Source of the DNA: Thecamonas trahens ATCC 50062
Lineage: Eukaryota; Apusozoa; Apusomonadida; Apusomonadidae
DNA length: 64,000 bases
NCBI RefSeq assembly: GCF_000142905.1
Contig: NW_013657658.1
Span: 14,998-78,997, forward strand
Reading direction: 5' to 3'
The notes under the pieces are model-generated. The model was not told the origin of the DNA. It worked only from the letters and a program-made list of their open reading frames with translations, and ran no database searches. The position numbers and the translations under genes are program-made. Below are positions 1-8,790 of this stretch, one piece after another; the first letter of the stretch is position 1; each line of letters starts with the position of its first letter.

Positions 1-306
1 GCTTTAGACACGCCAAGGGGAAAACGGGGATCGAGGATGACCAGGCCAAACGAGGGTCTCGGAGGCAACGCCGGCCTTGGCGCACGCAAGCGCCAATCCG
101 ACGACACCGCCTCGCTCGCCCGCCACATCGACGACGCCATCGCCTTGGCTGCAGCCGCTACCTCTGCCCAGCCTGCTCCCGCATCGGTGCCTGCTTCCCT
201 GGGCCTCCAAATCGAGGCCTTTGCCCGCACCGTCGTCACCGATGTCATCGTTGAGACCGGAGGCGTCATGGCTGTCTCGGCACTCGCCCGCCAACCGTCG
301 TCGTAG
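1..306 (+). CDS. C-terminal part of an unknown protein (or small protein starting at 37)
   Basis: The frame is open from the first base of the window to a TAG at 304-306, so this is either the last exon of a gene that begins outside or an 89-residue protein from the ATG at 37. The product is Ala-rich, with a basic start followed by two likely helices (around residues 25-40 and 55-85 counted from the ATG). Codon use is strongly G/C at third positions like its neighbours, which favours real coding. I recognise no family. A CA-rich tract follows directly and belongs to the leader of the next gene. Confidence 0.45.
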   Translation, partial: ALDTPRGKRGSRMTRPNEGLGGNAGLGARKRQSDDTASLARHIDDAIALAAAATSAQPAPASVPASLGLQIEAFARTVVTDVIVETGGVMAVSALARQPSS

Positions 307-325
307 CGGCACACCCAACTCTTCC

Positions 326-369
326 CACACACATACACACACACACACACACACACATATATACACATT
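326..369 (+). repeat. CA microsatellite upstream of a start codon
   Basis: An imperfect (CA)n tract with a short TATATA interruption ends 8 bases before the ATG at 377. It reads CA on the coding strand of the gene that follows, as in many other leaders in this window. Confidence 0.85.
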
Positions 370-376
370 TACATAC

Positions 377-2362
377 ATGAGCTCCAGCCCAAGACGGCGA
401 CAGCGGGCACTTGCTGCTGCACGCCACGCTGTCCAGGCGAGTACAACAAACCGCTCGCAGAGCCCGCGGGTGCAGGACCGGTTGGTGCTGGGGAGGAGCA
501 CCTGGGGCCAGCCACAGGCCCGGTCCGAGTGGGAGAGCCATCCTCAGCTGCTAGACCGACGGGCGGCAACGGTGGCCGGCGCCGGCATGTATGCCAGGGA
601 CGATTGGGAGGCCGCGGCAACGGTCGAGGCAACCGGATGGAACGCTGACGGCCTGGGCGTCGGCCTCGCGGCCTCGGTCCGCCGCGACGTTTTCGCCGAT
701 CTCAGCGTCGCCGTCGACACGTCGCCGGTCGGGCTTGCCGCGCTTCAGCACCGCCACTCACAGCTGCGAACGGTGCAAAAGACCCGGTTCAAAGAGGTGC
801 TGATGGCCGAGCACATGGCGGCACGGATTGCGCGCGCCCGCAAAGCCGATGCCCACGTCCACGCCGCACGCTCCGCCGTCGCGCGCAAGCTTCGGATGGA
901 GGAGATGCGCCGGCGGACCGAGACCGCCAAGCTGATTGCTGCCGGCCGCGCTGAGCGGGCCAAGGCTGCTGATGCCGCTGCCGCTTCTGCTGCTGCTGCT
1001 GCTGCTGCCGAGGCGAAAGCGGACGCTGAGCGGGAAGCCCGTGAGCTTGAGCTCGCCATGCGGCCGCTCTCCGAGTGCGATCCGTACGACATGCTGTTGC
1101 GGTCGCGAGCGTCCGACAGCTCGCTTAGCCGGCAGGCGTCAGAGGATCCAGCAACAATGTGGGCGCGTGGCCTGTACGGCGGGGACGAGGGTTGCGAGAG
1201 CGATGACGACAGGTACGACGGGGAAGCGTCGCTGTCGTGGATGGAGCGCCGCAAGCTGCGGCGGGTGCGCAAGGACGCGCTGGCGCAGGCTGCCGCCGCC
1301 GCCGAGGCAGCGGCCGCTGAGAATACTGCAGCACGCGCAGCTGAGATTGCGGTCAAGCGCGAGCGGCTGCGCGTGGCACGCGCTGCTGCCCGTGCCGCAT
1401 TTGATAACGCCGACGCGATCGGGAGCGCCGGCGACAGCTTTGGCTCGGTGACTTCCGCCGATCCTGTGGTGGCTGCTTTTCGCGGCTACGCGCTTGGCGC
1501 GCGCGACGAGGGCGGACCGCCGCCAGCGCTGTTTTACCTTGCGCTCGGCGCGTTGCTTGCCGGTGACCGCGCAGCTGTAGGGAGCGCAGATGTGGCAACG
1601 AAGCTGCATCTGCTGCGGTACGTGCTCGACCACGAGGCGTACGTCGACTCGGGCTTGCGGATCCAATTCCAGGCGGACGCAGAGCTGCTTGCGGCGTTTG
1701 CCTCGTTTGTGGGCTACATGTCGGAGAAGAACGTCGAGGTGAGTGCGGCGTTTGGACGGCGGTGGGCGCGGCCACCGCCGGCGCTGCCTGCACCGTCCCA
1801 GGGCGCGCGGGCGCAGCTGGCCGAGCCGGCGTCGCGCTGGCCGGCCCGCCGAGCATGCGACTACATCTCAGACGCGGACATTCTGGAGGTGCACTCGTAC
1901 CGGCGGCCGCCAGTCTTTGTGGAGCACGTGTGCCAGGCGCTGTGCATCCTCCTCCGGCGACCGATCTCGCAGGCACGCAAGGTGCAGCACTCGGTCCAGC
2001 TCCTGCACGCGCTCGACGGGCTCTCTCCAGAAGTCCTCACTCTCGGCGACGTGCGGCGGCTGTACCGGCTTGTGGGCTCGGATGAGTTTTCGCCGGCGCT
2101 CGGCGCCGAGGTTGCCGCGCCTGTGGCGCGCATGGTCGCCTTTATCTGCGACGTCTTTGCGTACATGGTCCGCTACCACGAGGCCGCCATCGGCAGCGAC
2201 GACGGCGTCATGGCCGACCGCCTTGCCTTTGAGCGCCAGCAGAATCAGCTGGTCATGCAGAAGCGGCAGCTGATCAAGGCGCAGAACTTGCTCGCCAACC
2301 TCCTCACCACCACCAAGTACGACTCCGTTGATGACGAGTTCTTTGCCACACTCGCCCGGTGA
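377..2362 (+). CDS. Stand-alone dynein stalk/microtubule-binding-domain-like protein
   Basis: A 661-residue protein from the ATG at 377, which follows the CA tract; the longer open frame from 77 would translate that tract. Residues ~130-330 are Ala/Arg/Glu-rich helix, with a run of Ala. Residues ~495-600 resemble the tip of the dynein heavy-chain stalk: DADILEVHSY then PPVFVEHVCQALCILL matches the family pattern 'DI.EIKSY..PP..V..V.EAVC.LL'. FSPALGAEVA matches 'F.PE.V...S.AA', followed by a helix ending in Y. The last ~60 residues look like the returning coiled-coil arm. No AAA+ motor domain is present in a protein of this size. Inferred role: microtubule binding, perhaps in the flagellum or cytoskeleton. 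The similarity comes from recall of the family pattern, not from an alignment. Confidence 0.7.
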   Translation: MSSSPRRRQRALAAARHAVQASTTNRSQSPRVQDRLVLGRSTWGQPQARSEWESHPQLLDRRAATVAGAGMYARDDWEAAATVEATGWNADGLGVGLAASVRRDVFADLSVAVDTSPVGLAALQHRHSQLRTVQKTRFKEVLMAEHMAARIARARKADAHVHAARSAVARKLRMEEMRRRTETAKLIAAGRAERAKAADAAAASAAAAAAAEAKADAEREARELELAMRPLSECDPYDMLLRSRASDSSLSRQASEDPATMWARGLYGGDEGCESDDDRYDGEASLSWMERRKLRRVRKDALAQAAAAAEAAAAENTAARAAEIAVKRERLRVARAAARAAFDNADAIGSAGDSFGSVTSADPVVAAFRGYALGARDEGGPPPALFYLALGALLAGDRAAVGSADVATKLHLLRYVLDHEAYVDSGLRIQFQADAELLAAFASFVGYMSEKNVEVSAAFGRRWARPPPALPAPSQGARAQLAEPASRWPARRACDYISDADILEVHSYRRPPVFVEHVCQALCILLRRPISQARKVQHSVQLLHALDGLSPEVLTLGDVRRLYRLVGSDEFSPALGAEVAAPVARMVAFICDVFAYMVRYHEAAIGSDDGVMADRLAFERQQNQLVMQKRQLIKAQNLLANLLTTTKYDSVDDEFFATLAR

Positions 2363-2370
2363 GCCATCTC

Positions 2371-2440
<70 letters not shown>

Positions 2441-2693
2441 AACCAACCAAACACCAACATGCATACCCCATCCGCATTCCCATCACCCATCCCATCACCC
2501 TGATCAGCCCCAATCAGCCCCGCATCGCCCCCCCCCCTCCCCGCCCCCCTCTCCCTTCGCAGGCGAAGAAAGGCCCAGCGCCCGAACTGACCCCTAACCC
2601 CACCCCACACACCACACCACACCACACTCCACTCCACTCCACACACACACTCACACACACTCTCTCACACACACACACACATACATACACGTA
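2363..2693. other. Intergenic spacer with CT, C and CA tracts
   Basis: It starts with about 70 bases of (CT)n at 2367-2438, then C-rich sequence around 2525-2550, then CA/CT-rich sequence from ~2600 to the ATG at 2694. No gene is seen. The CA part reads CA on the strand of the next gene and is probably its leader. Confidence 0.7.
2367..2438 (+). repeat. CT dinucleotide microsatellite
   Basis: An almost pure (TC)n tract of about 36 units begins five bases after the stop codon of the dynein-stalk-like gene, so it lies in its 3' untranslated region or the spacer. Confidence 0.9.
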
Positions 2694-3401
2694 ATGATGG
2701 AGAGCCTGCGCGGTCTGACCATGGCCACAGCCATGGAGAACGAAGTGGTGGCGTTTGTGGTGTACTCGGTCCTGGTCCTGGTCGTGGCCGACGCCTTTGT
2801 CACCTTTGTTCTTGGCGTCTCTCCGCGTGCTCGGTGGTACTTTGTCCATGCTATTGGCAATGGATTTGTGTGTGCCACGTGCATTGCACCTGCTCTCACT
2901 TTTCTGGCTGATCCCGTGGACGCTCTGCGCAATCCCATCCGCTTTGATCCCTCGGCAACCATCATCGCCGTCATCCACGCCTACCACATTGCTCTCTTCA
3001 AGTGCTCCACCGCAGACATTGTGCATCACTTTCTCTTTGTCTTTATCGGCACCACCGTCCAGGTCTTCTACGGCGGCGAGTACGGCGGCCTTGCTGCTGT
3101 CTACCACTTTGCCATCTGCGGCCTACCTGGTGGCATCGACTACTTCCTCTCGGGCCTCGTCGACATGGGCCTCGTCGCCAAGATCACCCGCATCCGCGTC
3201 GCTGTCGAGCTCAACATGTGGCTCCGCTCACCGCTGCTGATTGCCTGTGCCACCTTTGCCCTTCTCTGGTACACCATGTCCGACAAGAACGCCTTTACCA
3301 CCGTCGGTGCCGGCCTCATGGTCTTTATCTCGGTCGGCAACTCACAGTACTACGCCCGCCAGGTCTGTCTTGCCGCCGGCCGCAAGTACAAGATCGACTA
3401 A
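2694..3401 (+). CDS. Multi-pass membrane protein, possibly TLC-domain-like
   Basis: A 235-residue protein with about six hydrophobic segments, separated by short loops and ending in a short basic tail. A His-rich stretch near residues 90-112 (IHAYHIALF then DIVHHF) recalls the paired-His pattern of TLC-domain proteins such as ceramide-synthase and TLCD relatives, but I cannot confirm the family. Two adjacent ATGs open the frame; a third Met (residue 10) is also possible. The start lies just after a CA-rich tract on the same strand. The gene is followed at 3619 by another gene in the same direction. Function is unknown; lipid-related membrane enzyme or sensor is only a guess. Confidence 0.7.
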   Translation: MMESLRGLTMATAMENEVVAFVVYSVLVLVVADAFVTFVLGVSPRARWYFVHAIGNGFVCATCIAPALTFLADPVDALRNPIRFDPSATIIAVIHAYHIALFKCSTADIVHHFLFVFIGTTVQVFYGGEYGGLAAVYHFAICGLPGGIDYFLSGLVDMGLVAKITRIRVAVELNMWLRSPLLIACATFALLWYTMSDKNAFTTVGAGLMVFISVGNSQYYARQVCLAAGRKYKID

Positions 3402-3547
3402 CACGACCGATCTGTACCACATGCACCCACCTCCACTCTACCGATCCACACCAATCCAAACCATCAGTCCCCATACCCGCCGCCCCTCCCACCCGCCGCC
3501 CCTCCCACCGTTTCCACTTTGGCGCCACCCGCAGCCAGCCAGCCAGC

Positions 3548-3612
3548 CACACACACACACACACATACACACACACACGCACACACACGCACACATACAC
3601 ACCACTACACAT
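3548..3612 (+). repeat. CA microsatellite upstream of a start codon
   Basis: Imperfect (CA)n with occasional CG and TA, ending a few bases before the ATG at 3619. Sense-strand CA again. Confidence 0.85.
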
Positions 3613-3618
3613 CCACAC

Positions 3619-6225
3619 ATGGGTGACGTGGTGGTAGACGCCCTCCCCCCGAGCACGGCTGCTGCCCAGGAGGTCCTGTTCCATGTCCGACGTGCTCTGT
3701 TTGAACCCGGCCTGTCGCCCGCTGCCACTGCTGTCTACCCCATCGGCGAGCTGAATCCGGTGGCGCTCCTGGCCGGCTTTGATGACCTCATACAGGCCTC
3801 CCCTGAGACCCTGGTCATAACTTCGGTCATTGATCTGGCTCGCATGGCTGCCGCCAACAGCTCCGTGGACGCCCTGGTGCGGAACGGCCTCACTCTCGCT
3901 CCGCCTGGCATGGTCTTCCCCGCTGGTCACACCCCGCCTGGCGCTGAAGAGCTGCTTGTCTGCCACGTCGCTGTCGGCAGGGCCTTTGCTCTCGACATCG
4001 CCGCTTGGGATCCGCGAAACATGCCGCCGCTCCCGCCGGGCTTTGACTCGTGGGCTCTACTGGAGCAGGTTGCCGATCCGGCCACCGGCGCCCTCGTCTG
4101 GGCTCCGCCGCAGTACCTTGTGCCATCGGCAGACCGCGTTGCTGTCCGCTACTACGTCCGAATCAACCGCAACGCCCGTGTGAGTCCGCCGCTTGTCCGC
4201 GCGTCCGATGCCTCGCTCGTTGCCGCTTGCCCCGATCATCCCGACCAGCCGCTCTCCTACTGGTGTGCCACCTGCGAGGCCGCTGTCTGTATTCACGACA
4301 AGATGATGGGCTCGCACGCGCTCGGCCCGGCTGCCCAGCACCCGCTTGTCCCGCTCTCGACCATCCTCGCCACCACCCACGATCAGATCCGCGCCGGCCC
4401 GCGCGCCCACCCGGACGTTGCCGCCCGCGCCGCCGCCCTCGATGCCAACCTCGCCAACCTCGACGCCGCCCGCGCCGCCGTCCGCGACCAGGCCGACCGT
4501 GCCGCTACTGCCCTCCGCGCCAAATACGATGCCGCCCTTGCCTCGCTCGAGTCGATCACCGCCTTTCACAACGACGTCCTCCGCGCCGACGAGGTCGAGC
4601 TCCGTCGCCAGGCCCAGCTCATTGCCAGTGTCGAGGCTGTCGAACAGGCCTCGCTCGCTGCTCTTGACCCGGCCTCGCTTGTTGCCTCGGTCACCGCGTC
4701 GCGCGCCGCTCTGGTCCATGCCCTCGCTGCTGCTCCGCTCCGCGACGCCAAGTGGAACCCGAGCCTCGCCGTCCGCGGCGAGCTCACCGTCACTTCTGGC
4801 ATTCCTCCCGTCCCGCCGCACAATCCGCCGGCCAACCACCCGCCGCCCGAGTCGCCGCTGACCCATGGCAGACCGCCGGCCGGTGCTCCCATCGCCGCTG
4901 ACCTGCTGTGGCGCAAGGTGGTGACCACCCCGCAGGGCGCGTTCCGCCCCGCCAAACCTGCCCGGCCAGCCTCGCCGCCTCGGGAGTCGCTCCCCTGCGA
5001 GTCCGACGAGCGTCCAGCCTCGCCGCCTGCTCGCGCCTCCCGCGCCTCCCGCGCCTCCCGCTCGCTGTCCAAGTCCCGAATCCGCCGTCGGCACTCGGAG
5101 TACGGACACAAGTCGCCTGGGGCCCCTGGCGTGAACAAGTCCAAGCAACGCCTCTACCGCCGCCGCGGCGCACGCCGCCTTGTCCGGCTCATAATGCAGG
5201 ACGAGTTTGCACTCGCCCTAGCGCTGGGCCAGGTTCTCGCCGGCGAGTCCCGGCCCGGCCCATCGGGAGCTAGCCCTGCCACCGCCGCTGCCGCCGTCTT
5301 TGCCTCGCTCCGGGAGACTGCGTACAACCTTGTCCAGCTGGCGTGCGCTGAGGGCGCTGGCCTCCGGCTGGTCCTCGCCGGCGTCCGAGCTCAGCTCGAC
5401 TCGGGCCTCGCCGCCTCCGCCGCCGCCCGCGTCGATGCCGACCTTGTCGCCTCGCTCTTCAACGGCTCGTCTCTCGCATCGCACGTCATGGTCGCGTACG
5501 CCCAGGTCGTGGGCCTCGGCTTTGTGCAATCAGTCCTCGCGCCAGTTTTTGCCGCTCTCGCCCGCCCTCTCCCGCACTCCGCGCCTCACCGCCTCCGCAC
5601 TCTTGCCGACACCGTCATTGCCGCGCTGCTCGCATCAGATGCCGTCCTTCCGCTGCAGTTTGGCGCTCTCATCGGCGAGCTCTACCGCGCCACCGCTGGT
5701 GACGGCGCTCCCGACGCTGGCGTCAAGGCTGTCGGTTCGTTCATTGTTCTCCGCGTCTTCTGTCCGGCCATCGCCAAGCCGGAGCTCTACGGTCTCGGCC
5801 CCGTGCAGGGCGTCGAGGCCGACGAGCTCCTCGCCGTCTCTACAATCCTCCAGCACCTAGTCTCTGGCATCGCATTTGCCGCCGACTCGCCGCACGCCGC
5901 TCTCAACGACTTTCTCCGCGCCACCTACCCTGCGCTCCGGGCCTGGCTTGAAGAGCTCGGCCGCGCCAACGCCGATCCCGGCGCCGCCTCGCGCGGAACC
6001 GAGTATCACACCCCGCGCATCGACGCCCGAGAGCTCGAGAGCTCGATGCTCGCCCTCGCCCACTGCCTCCGCCACCACGCCTCTCACCTCCCGCCTCAAC
6101 TCACCTCCATCCGCCTTCAGCCTGGCGAGCCGCAACCCAAGCCGCAGTCGGGCGCCGATCCGAATGCCGATCCGCTCAGCCTAGACGTCATCCTCACTAC
6201 CATTCTTGCCGCCGGCACCAGATGA
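3619..6225 (+). CDS. B-box zinc finger, coiled coil and RasGAP protein
   Basis: An 868-residue protein from the ATG at 3619 after the CA tract; the frame is open from 3241 but that part overlaps the previous gene and the repeat. Residues ~203-245 form a B-box-like zinc finger (CPDH, CATC, C.H, a later SH.L). It is followed by a helical Ala/Arg/Asp-rich coiled coil (~265-390) as in B-box/coiled-coil proteins, then a Pro/Ser/Arg-rich linker (~420-510). Residues ~515-780 match RasGAP: SLFNGSSLAS lines up with the finger-loop 'LFR..TLAS', and VLRVFCPAI with the 'FLR.FCPAI' signature (Arg 712). The catalytic arginine-finger position holds Asn 615 in place of Arg, so GAP activity is doubtful. It may bind Ras-like GTPases without stimulating them, as IQGAPs do. 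The gene ends 14 bases from a convergent gene. Confidence 0.8.
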   Translation: MGDVVVDALPPSTAAAQEVLFHVRRALFEPGLSPAATAVYPIGELNPVALLAGFDDLIQASPETLVITSVIDLARMAAANSSVDALVRNGLTLAPPGMVFPAGHTPPGAEELLVCHVAVGRAFALDIAAWDPRNMPPLPPGFDSWALLEQVADPATGALVWAPPQYLVPSADRVAVRYYVRINRNARVSPPLVRASDASLVAACPDHPDQPLSYWCATCEAAVCIHDKMMGSHALGPAAQHPLVPLSTILATTHDQIRAGPRAHPDVAARAAALDANLANLDAARAAVRDQADRAATALRAKYDAALASLESITAFHNDVLRADEVELRRQAQLIASVEAVEQASLAALDPASLVASVTASRAALVHALAAAPLRDAKWNPSLAVRGELTVTSGIPPVPPHNPPANHPPPESPLTHGRPPAGAPIAADLLWRKVVTTPQGAFRPAKPARPASPPRESLPCESDERPASPPARASRASRASRSLSKSRIRRRHSEYGHKSPGAPGVNKSKQRLYRRRGARRLVRLIMQDEFALALALGQVLAGESRPGPSGASPATAAAAVFASLRETAYNLVQLACAEGAGLRLVLAGVRAQLDSGLAASAAARVDADLVASLFNGSSLASHVMVAYAQVVGLGFVQSVLAPVFAALARPLPHSAPHRLRTLADTVIAALLASDAVLPLQFGALIGELYRATAGDGAPDAGVKAVGSFIVLRVFCPAIAKPELYGLGPVQGVEADELLAVSTILQHLVSGIAFAADSPHAALNDFLRATYPALRAWLEELGRANADPGAASRGTEYHTPRIDARELESSMLALAHCLRHHASHLPPQLTSIRLQPGEPQPKPQSGADPNADPLSLDVILTTILAAGTR

Positions 6226-6239
6226 CTGCCGCCTGCCTT

Positions 6240-6883
6240 TTAGCGACGAGCAATGAGCTCAACGACGTGTCGTCCGAGCGAGCCGTACGCCGGAATGCCG
6301 TGAATCCCAGCGAGTGTCGGATGCGCCACTCCGCTCACGCACACCGCATACTTGGCTGACGACTCGAGCAGCCGCCGGCACATGGCAAAGGTCAGCTCGT
6401 GGTCCTCGCTGCCAAACATGCCGGTAAAGCCAAAGGCGACGTAGCTGCCAAGAAGGCTGCCCGGCACAAACTTCACCGCCGTCCATCGCTCCCTCGCCGT
6501 CACCGCCCACAGCCTGCGATCGGTGGTAATGCGTCCAACGACGCCAAATCCTCGGCCATGCACGCAACCACGGCGCGGATCCAAGCGGCTTCTCCCGCCG
6601 ACAGCCTCGTGTCATCGGCGTCAAGACTAAACAGCCATGCATCTTCCCCGCCGACAGTCCACCCCATGTACGCCGATCCGAAGCTGCTTGCGCCATCAAA
6701 GACGAGCAGAACAAGCCGCTGATCCCCCACGGCGCCGCGTCCGGGCCGTCGCCCGTAACTCACCTGCGACACGCCCGTCGGCACGCCCACCTCGACATGA
6801 GCGACCTCGCCAGTCCGGACCACCACCACCAGCGGCAACAAAGGCAAATCCAACCCCGCTGGCATGTGTACGACAATGCCCAT
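6240..6883 (-). CDS. Unknown protein, two reading frames joined by a tiny intron or frameshift
   Basis: A frame from the ATG at 6883 runs to about 6543; a second frame continues from about 6513 to the stop at 6240. Removing 29 bases (6514-6542) or 26 bases (6514-6539), both starting GT and ending CAG, joins them in phase and gives about 204 residues. Such short introns are unusual, so a sequencing indel is an equal alternative. The product has alternating hydrophobic and charged stretches, a 'DADDTRLS' motif near the middle and a conserved-looking Gly-rich C-terminal part. No family recognised. It converges on the RasGAP gene with only 14 bases between the stops. Confidence 0.5.
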
Positions 6884-6998
6884 GGCAACGCCTGTGTACC
6901 TTTACACCCGCCGCAGACCAGGCCGCCGACAGGCGCGTGGCGAGGCGCGTGTCGGCCGCCGCCCGCCGACCAACCCGCCACCCGCACGCTCCGGAACG

Positions 6999-8479
6999 CT
7001 ACACGTTTTCGGTGATGACAACGGCCGTGCCGACAACCAACATGACGCAACCCCAAAGGCCGAGGGCAGTTGCGGCGTGCTTCCGCCACACCGGATCGGT
7101 GGCTGGCCGGAGGCCGAGGTAGAAGGCGGCCGGCAAGATGTAGACGAGGATGGAGACAATGACGGCGCCGGCAAACGAGAGAACAACCTCGACGTTGGGG
7201 ATGAGGACGCCGAGAAAGGCGGTCGTGCCCAGCAAGCCGATGGTGATGGAGGCGTGGATGGGCCAGGCCATGGCCTCGACAAGCGGCGGCTTGGTGACGG
7301 CGAGCGCTTCGCGCGGAGTGGTGACGAGGTAGTGCAGGTGGACAATGTTTTCGCGCATCGGATGGACAAAGAGCGGCGAGGAGAACATGAGCGTGATGGC
7401 GAGGCCGAGCTTGGCCACGCCGACGTATGGGTTGTCCTCGTCGACAAAGTTGTTGAACACGTTGCCATCGACCGAGAGGCCAAAGGTGATGTAGCCAAAG
7501 ATGCCGACGGTGAGGTAGACGACAGCACAGGTGATGAGCGCGAGCCAGGCTACAAACATCATCCGCCGCCCGGTCGGCTTGCGCATCTCCTCGTACACTG
7601 TCGGGACCTGGACGTGCGAGGCAAAGGCAAAGCCGATGATGGGCAGCGCCACAAAGATCTGTGGCGAGATGTTAAAGTACGCCAGCCGCCGCCCGTGAGA
7701 CAAGTCGACTGCGTTGATGTTCCCGCGCTCCGAGTCGTCCCATCCGTGCGTGATGGCATGCGCCACCACCATGCCTGTGAGATACAGCATGCACGCCACT
7801 GCCACCAGCGAGGTGTGCGCGAGGAACGAGATCCGCCGCAGCAGCGAGAGCGGGATCATGACCGCCCGTTGAGAATGACCGCCACGCCGACCCGGGTAAA
7901 CGCCCAGTTGCTCGTGTTGAACCACTCCTCCAACACGGCAGGCACCAAGTCGCCGATGATGATCTGGTAGGCGAGGAGTGCCGAGAAGCAGTGCAGGACA
8001 ATAAAGACGTCCACTGCTGCGCACAGCCGCGGGCCAAACACCGCATTGGCCAGGGCCTGATACGAGAACGGGCGCTTGCCGAGCAAGTCGGTCGCCCAGA
8101 CAATAAACTGGATGCCCAACGCTGCCAGTGCCAAGTTCAGCATCATCAGCATCGGGCCGAGGATGAGCCCGGTCAACGAGAGCGCAAACGGGATCGACAA
8201 CGTCCCTGCTCCGAGCGTCACGTTGCCGAGATTGAACCACGAGCCCAAGATCCCTGCACTCCCTACTTGCCCGTCCACAACCTCGACGCCATCGCCCATC
8301 TCCAGCAACGAGCTCGTCTCTGTCTGCCCGCCCAATCTCTTCCCGCCGAGCCTGCCCTCCTGCCCACGCCCGCCACGACCGCCACGACCGCCACGACCGT
8401 CACCCTCGCCACCCCCGCCAACCCTCCCGCTGCTGCCGTCTCCGCCGCCGCCTCGCCTCCCGTCACCTTTTGCTCCCAT
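6999..8479 (-). CDS. SLC38-type (AAAP family) amino-acid transporter, frameshifted
   Basis: The N-terminal half lies in one frame (ATG at 8479) and the rest in another; together they give about 490 residues, the usual size. After a Gly-rich cytosolic head, GSWFNLGNVTLGAGTLSIPF matches the first membrane helix of SLC38/AVT transporters. IPLSLL, a later PIIGFAFASH and the remaining helices complete an eleven-helix pattern. The frames meet at about 7860-7875: after ...VAVILN the first frame stops (TGA), and the second carries ...MIPLSLLRR. One missing base (or two extra) explains it; no GT-AG intron is visible there. It is either an assembly error or a recent mutation. An upstream ATG at 8656 would translate a hexamer repeat into Arg-Ala repeats, so I prefer 8479. 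Confidence 0.75.
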
Positions 8480-8522
8480 TGCCAGCCTGTGCTCTTGCTC
8501 GTGGCTCCTGAGCCAAGAGTGC

Positions 8523-8576
8523 CTCGCCCTCGCCCTCGCCCTCGCCCTCGCCCTCGCCCTCGCCCTCGCCCTCGCG
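8523..8576 (+). repeat. CCTCGC hexanucleotide repeat (~9 units)
   Basis: A perfect tandem hexamer just upstream (on the minus strand) of the amino-acid transporter start. On the minus strand it would encode Arg-Ala repeats if translation began at 8656. Confidence 0.9.
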
Positions 8577-8677
8577 CAGGTCGGTCTCATCGGCCGGAGT
8601 CCTCTGCAAGCATATGACTTCCACCTTGCCCTTCCCGCACACACATGCCGAACCATGTACCGTGATTATGAAGACAC

Positions 8678-8790
8678 GCACACACGCACACATACAACAC
8701 ACACGTACACATACAACACACCCACACACGCACACACGCACACACGCACACATACAACACACACAACACACACACACACAGCGCAACACC
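8678..8790 (+). repeat. Imperfect CA-rich microsatellite
   Basis: Blocks of (CA)n alternating with ACGCACA and ACATACA units, on the sense strand of the kinase gene that begins at 9084. Confidence 0.85.

Noticed and set aside
3241-3618. N-terminal extension of the RasGAP gene to 3241
   Set aside because: It overlaps the end of the previous gene in another frame and translates the CA repeat as His-Thr.
7855-7880. Programmed -1 ribosomal frameshift in the transporter
   Set aside because: No slippery heptamer is visible at the junction and the family does not use frameshifting; a sequencing or assembly indel is simpler.
8523-8576. Hexamer arrays as CRISPR-like repeats
   Set aside because: The units are contiguous six-base repeats with no spacers, in a eukaryotic genome.
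8480-8656. Extension of the transporter to the ATG at 8656
   Set aside because: It would add an Arg-Ala repeat from the hexamer array and no conserved sequence; the ATG at 8479 fits better.
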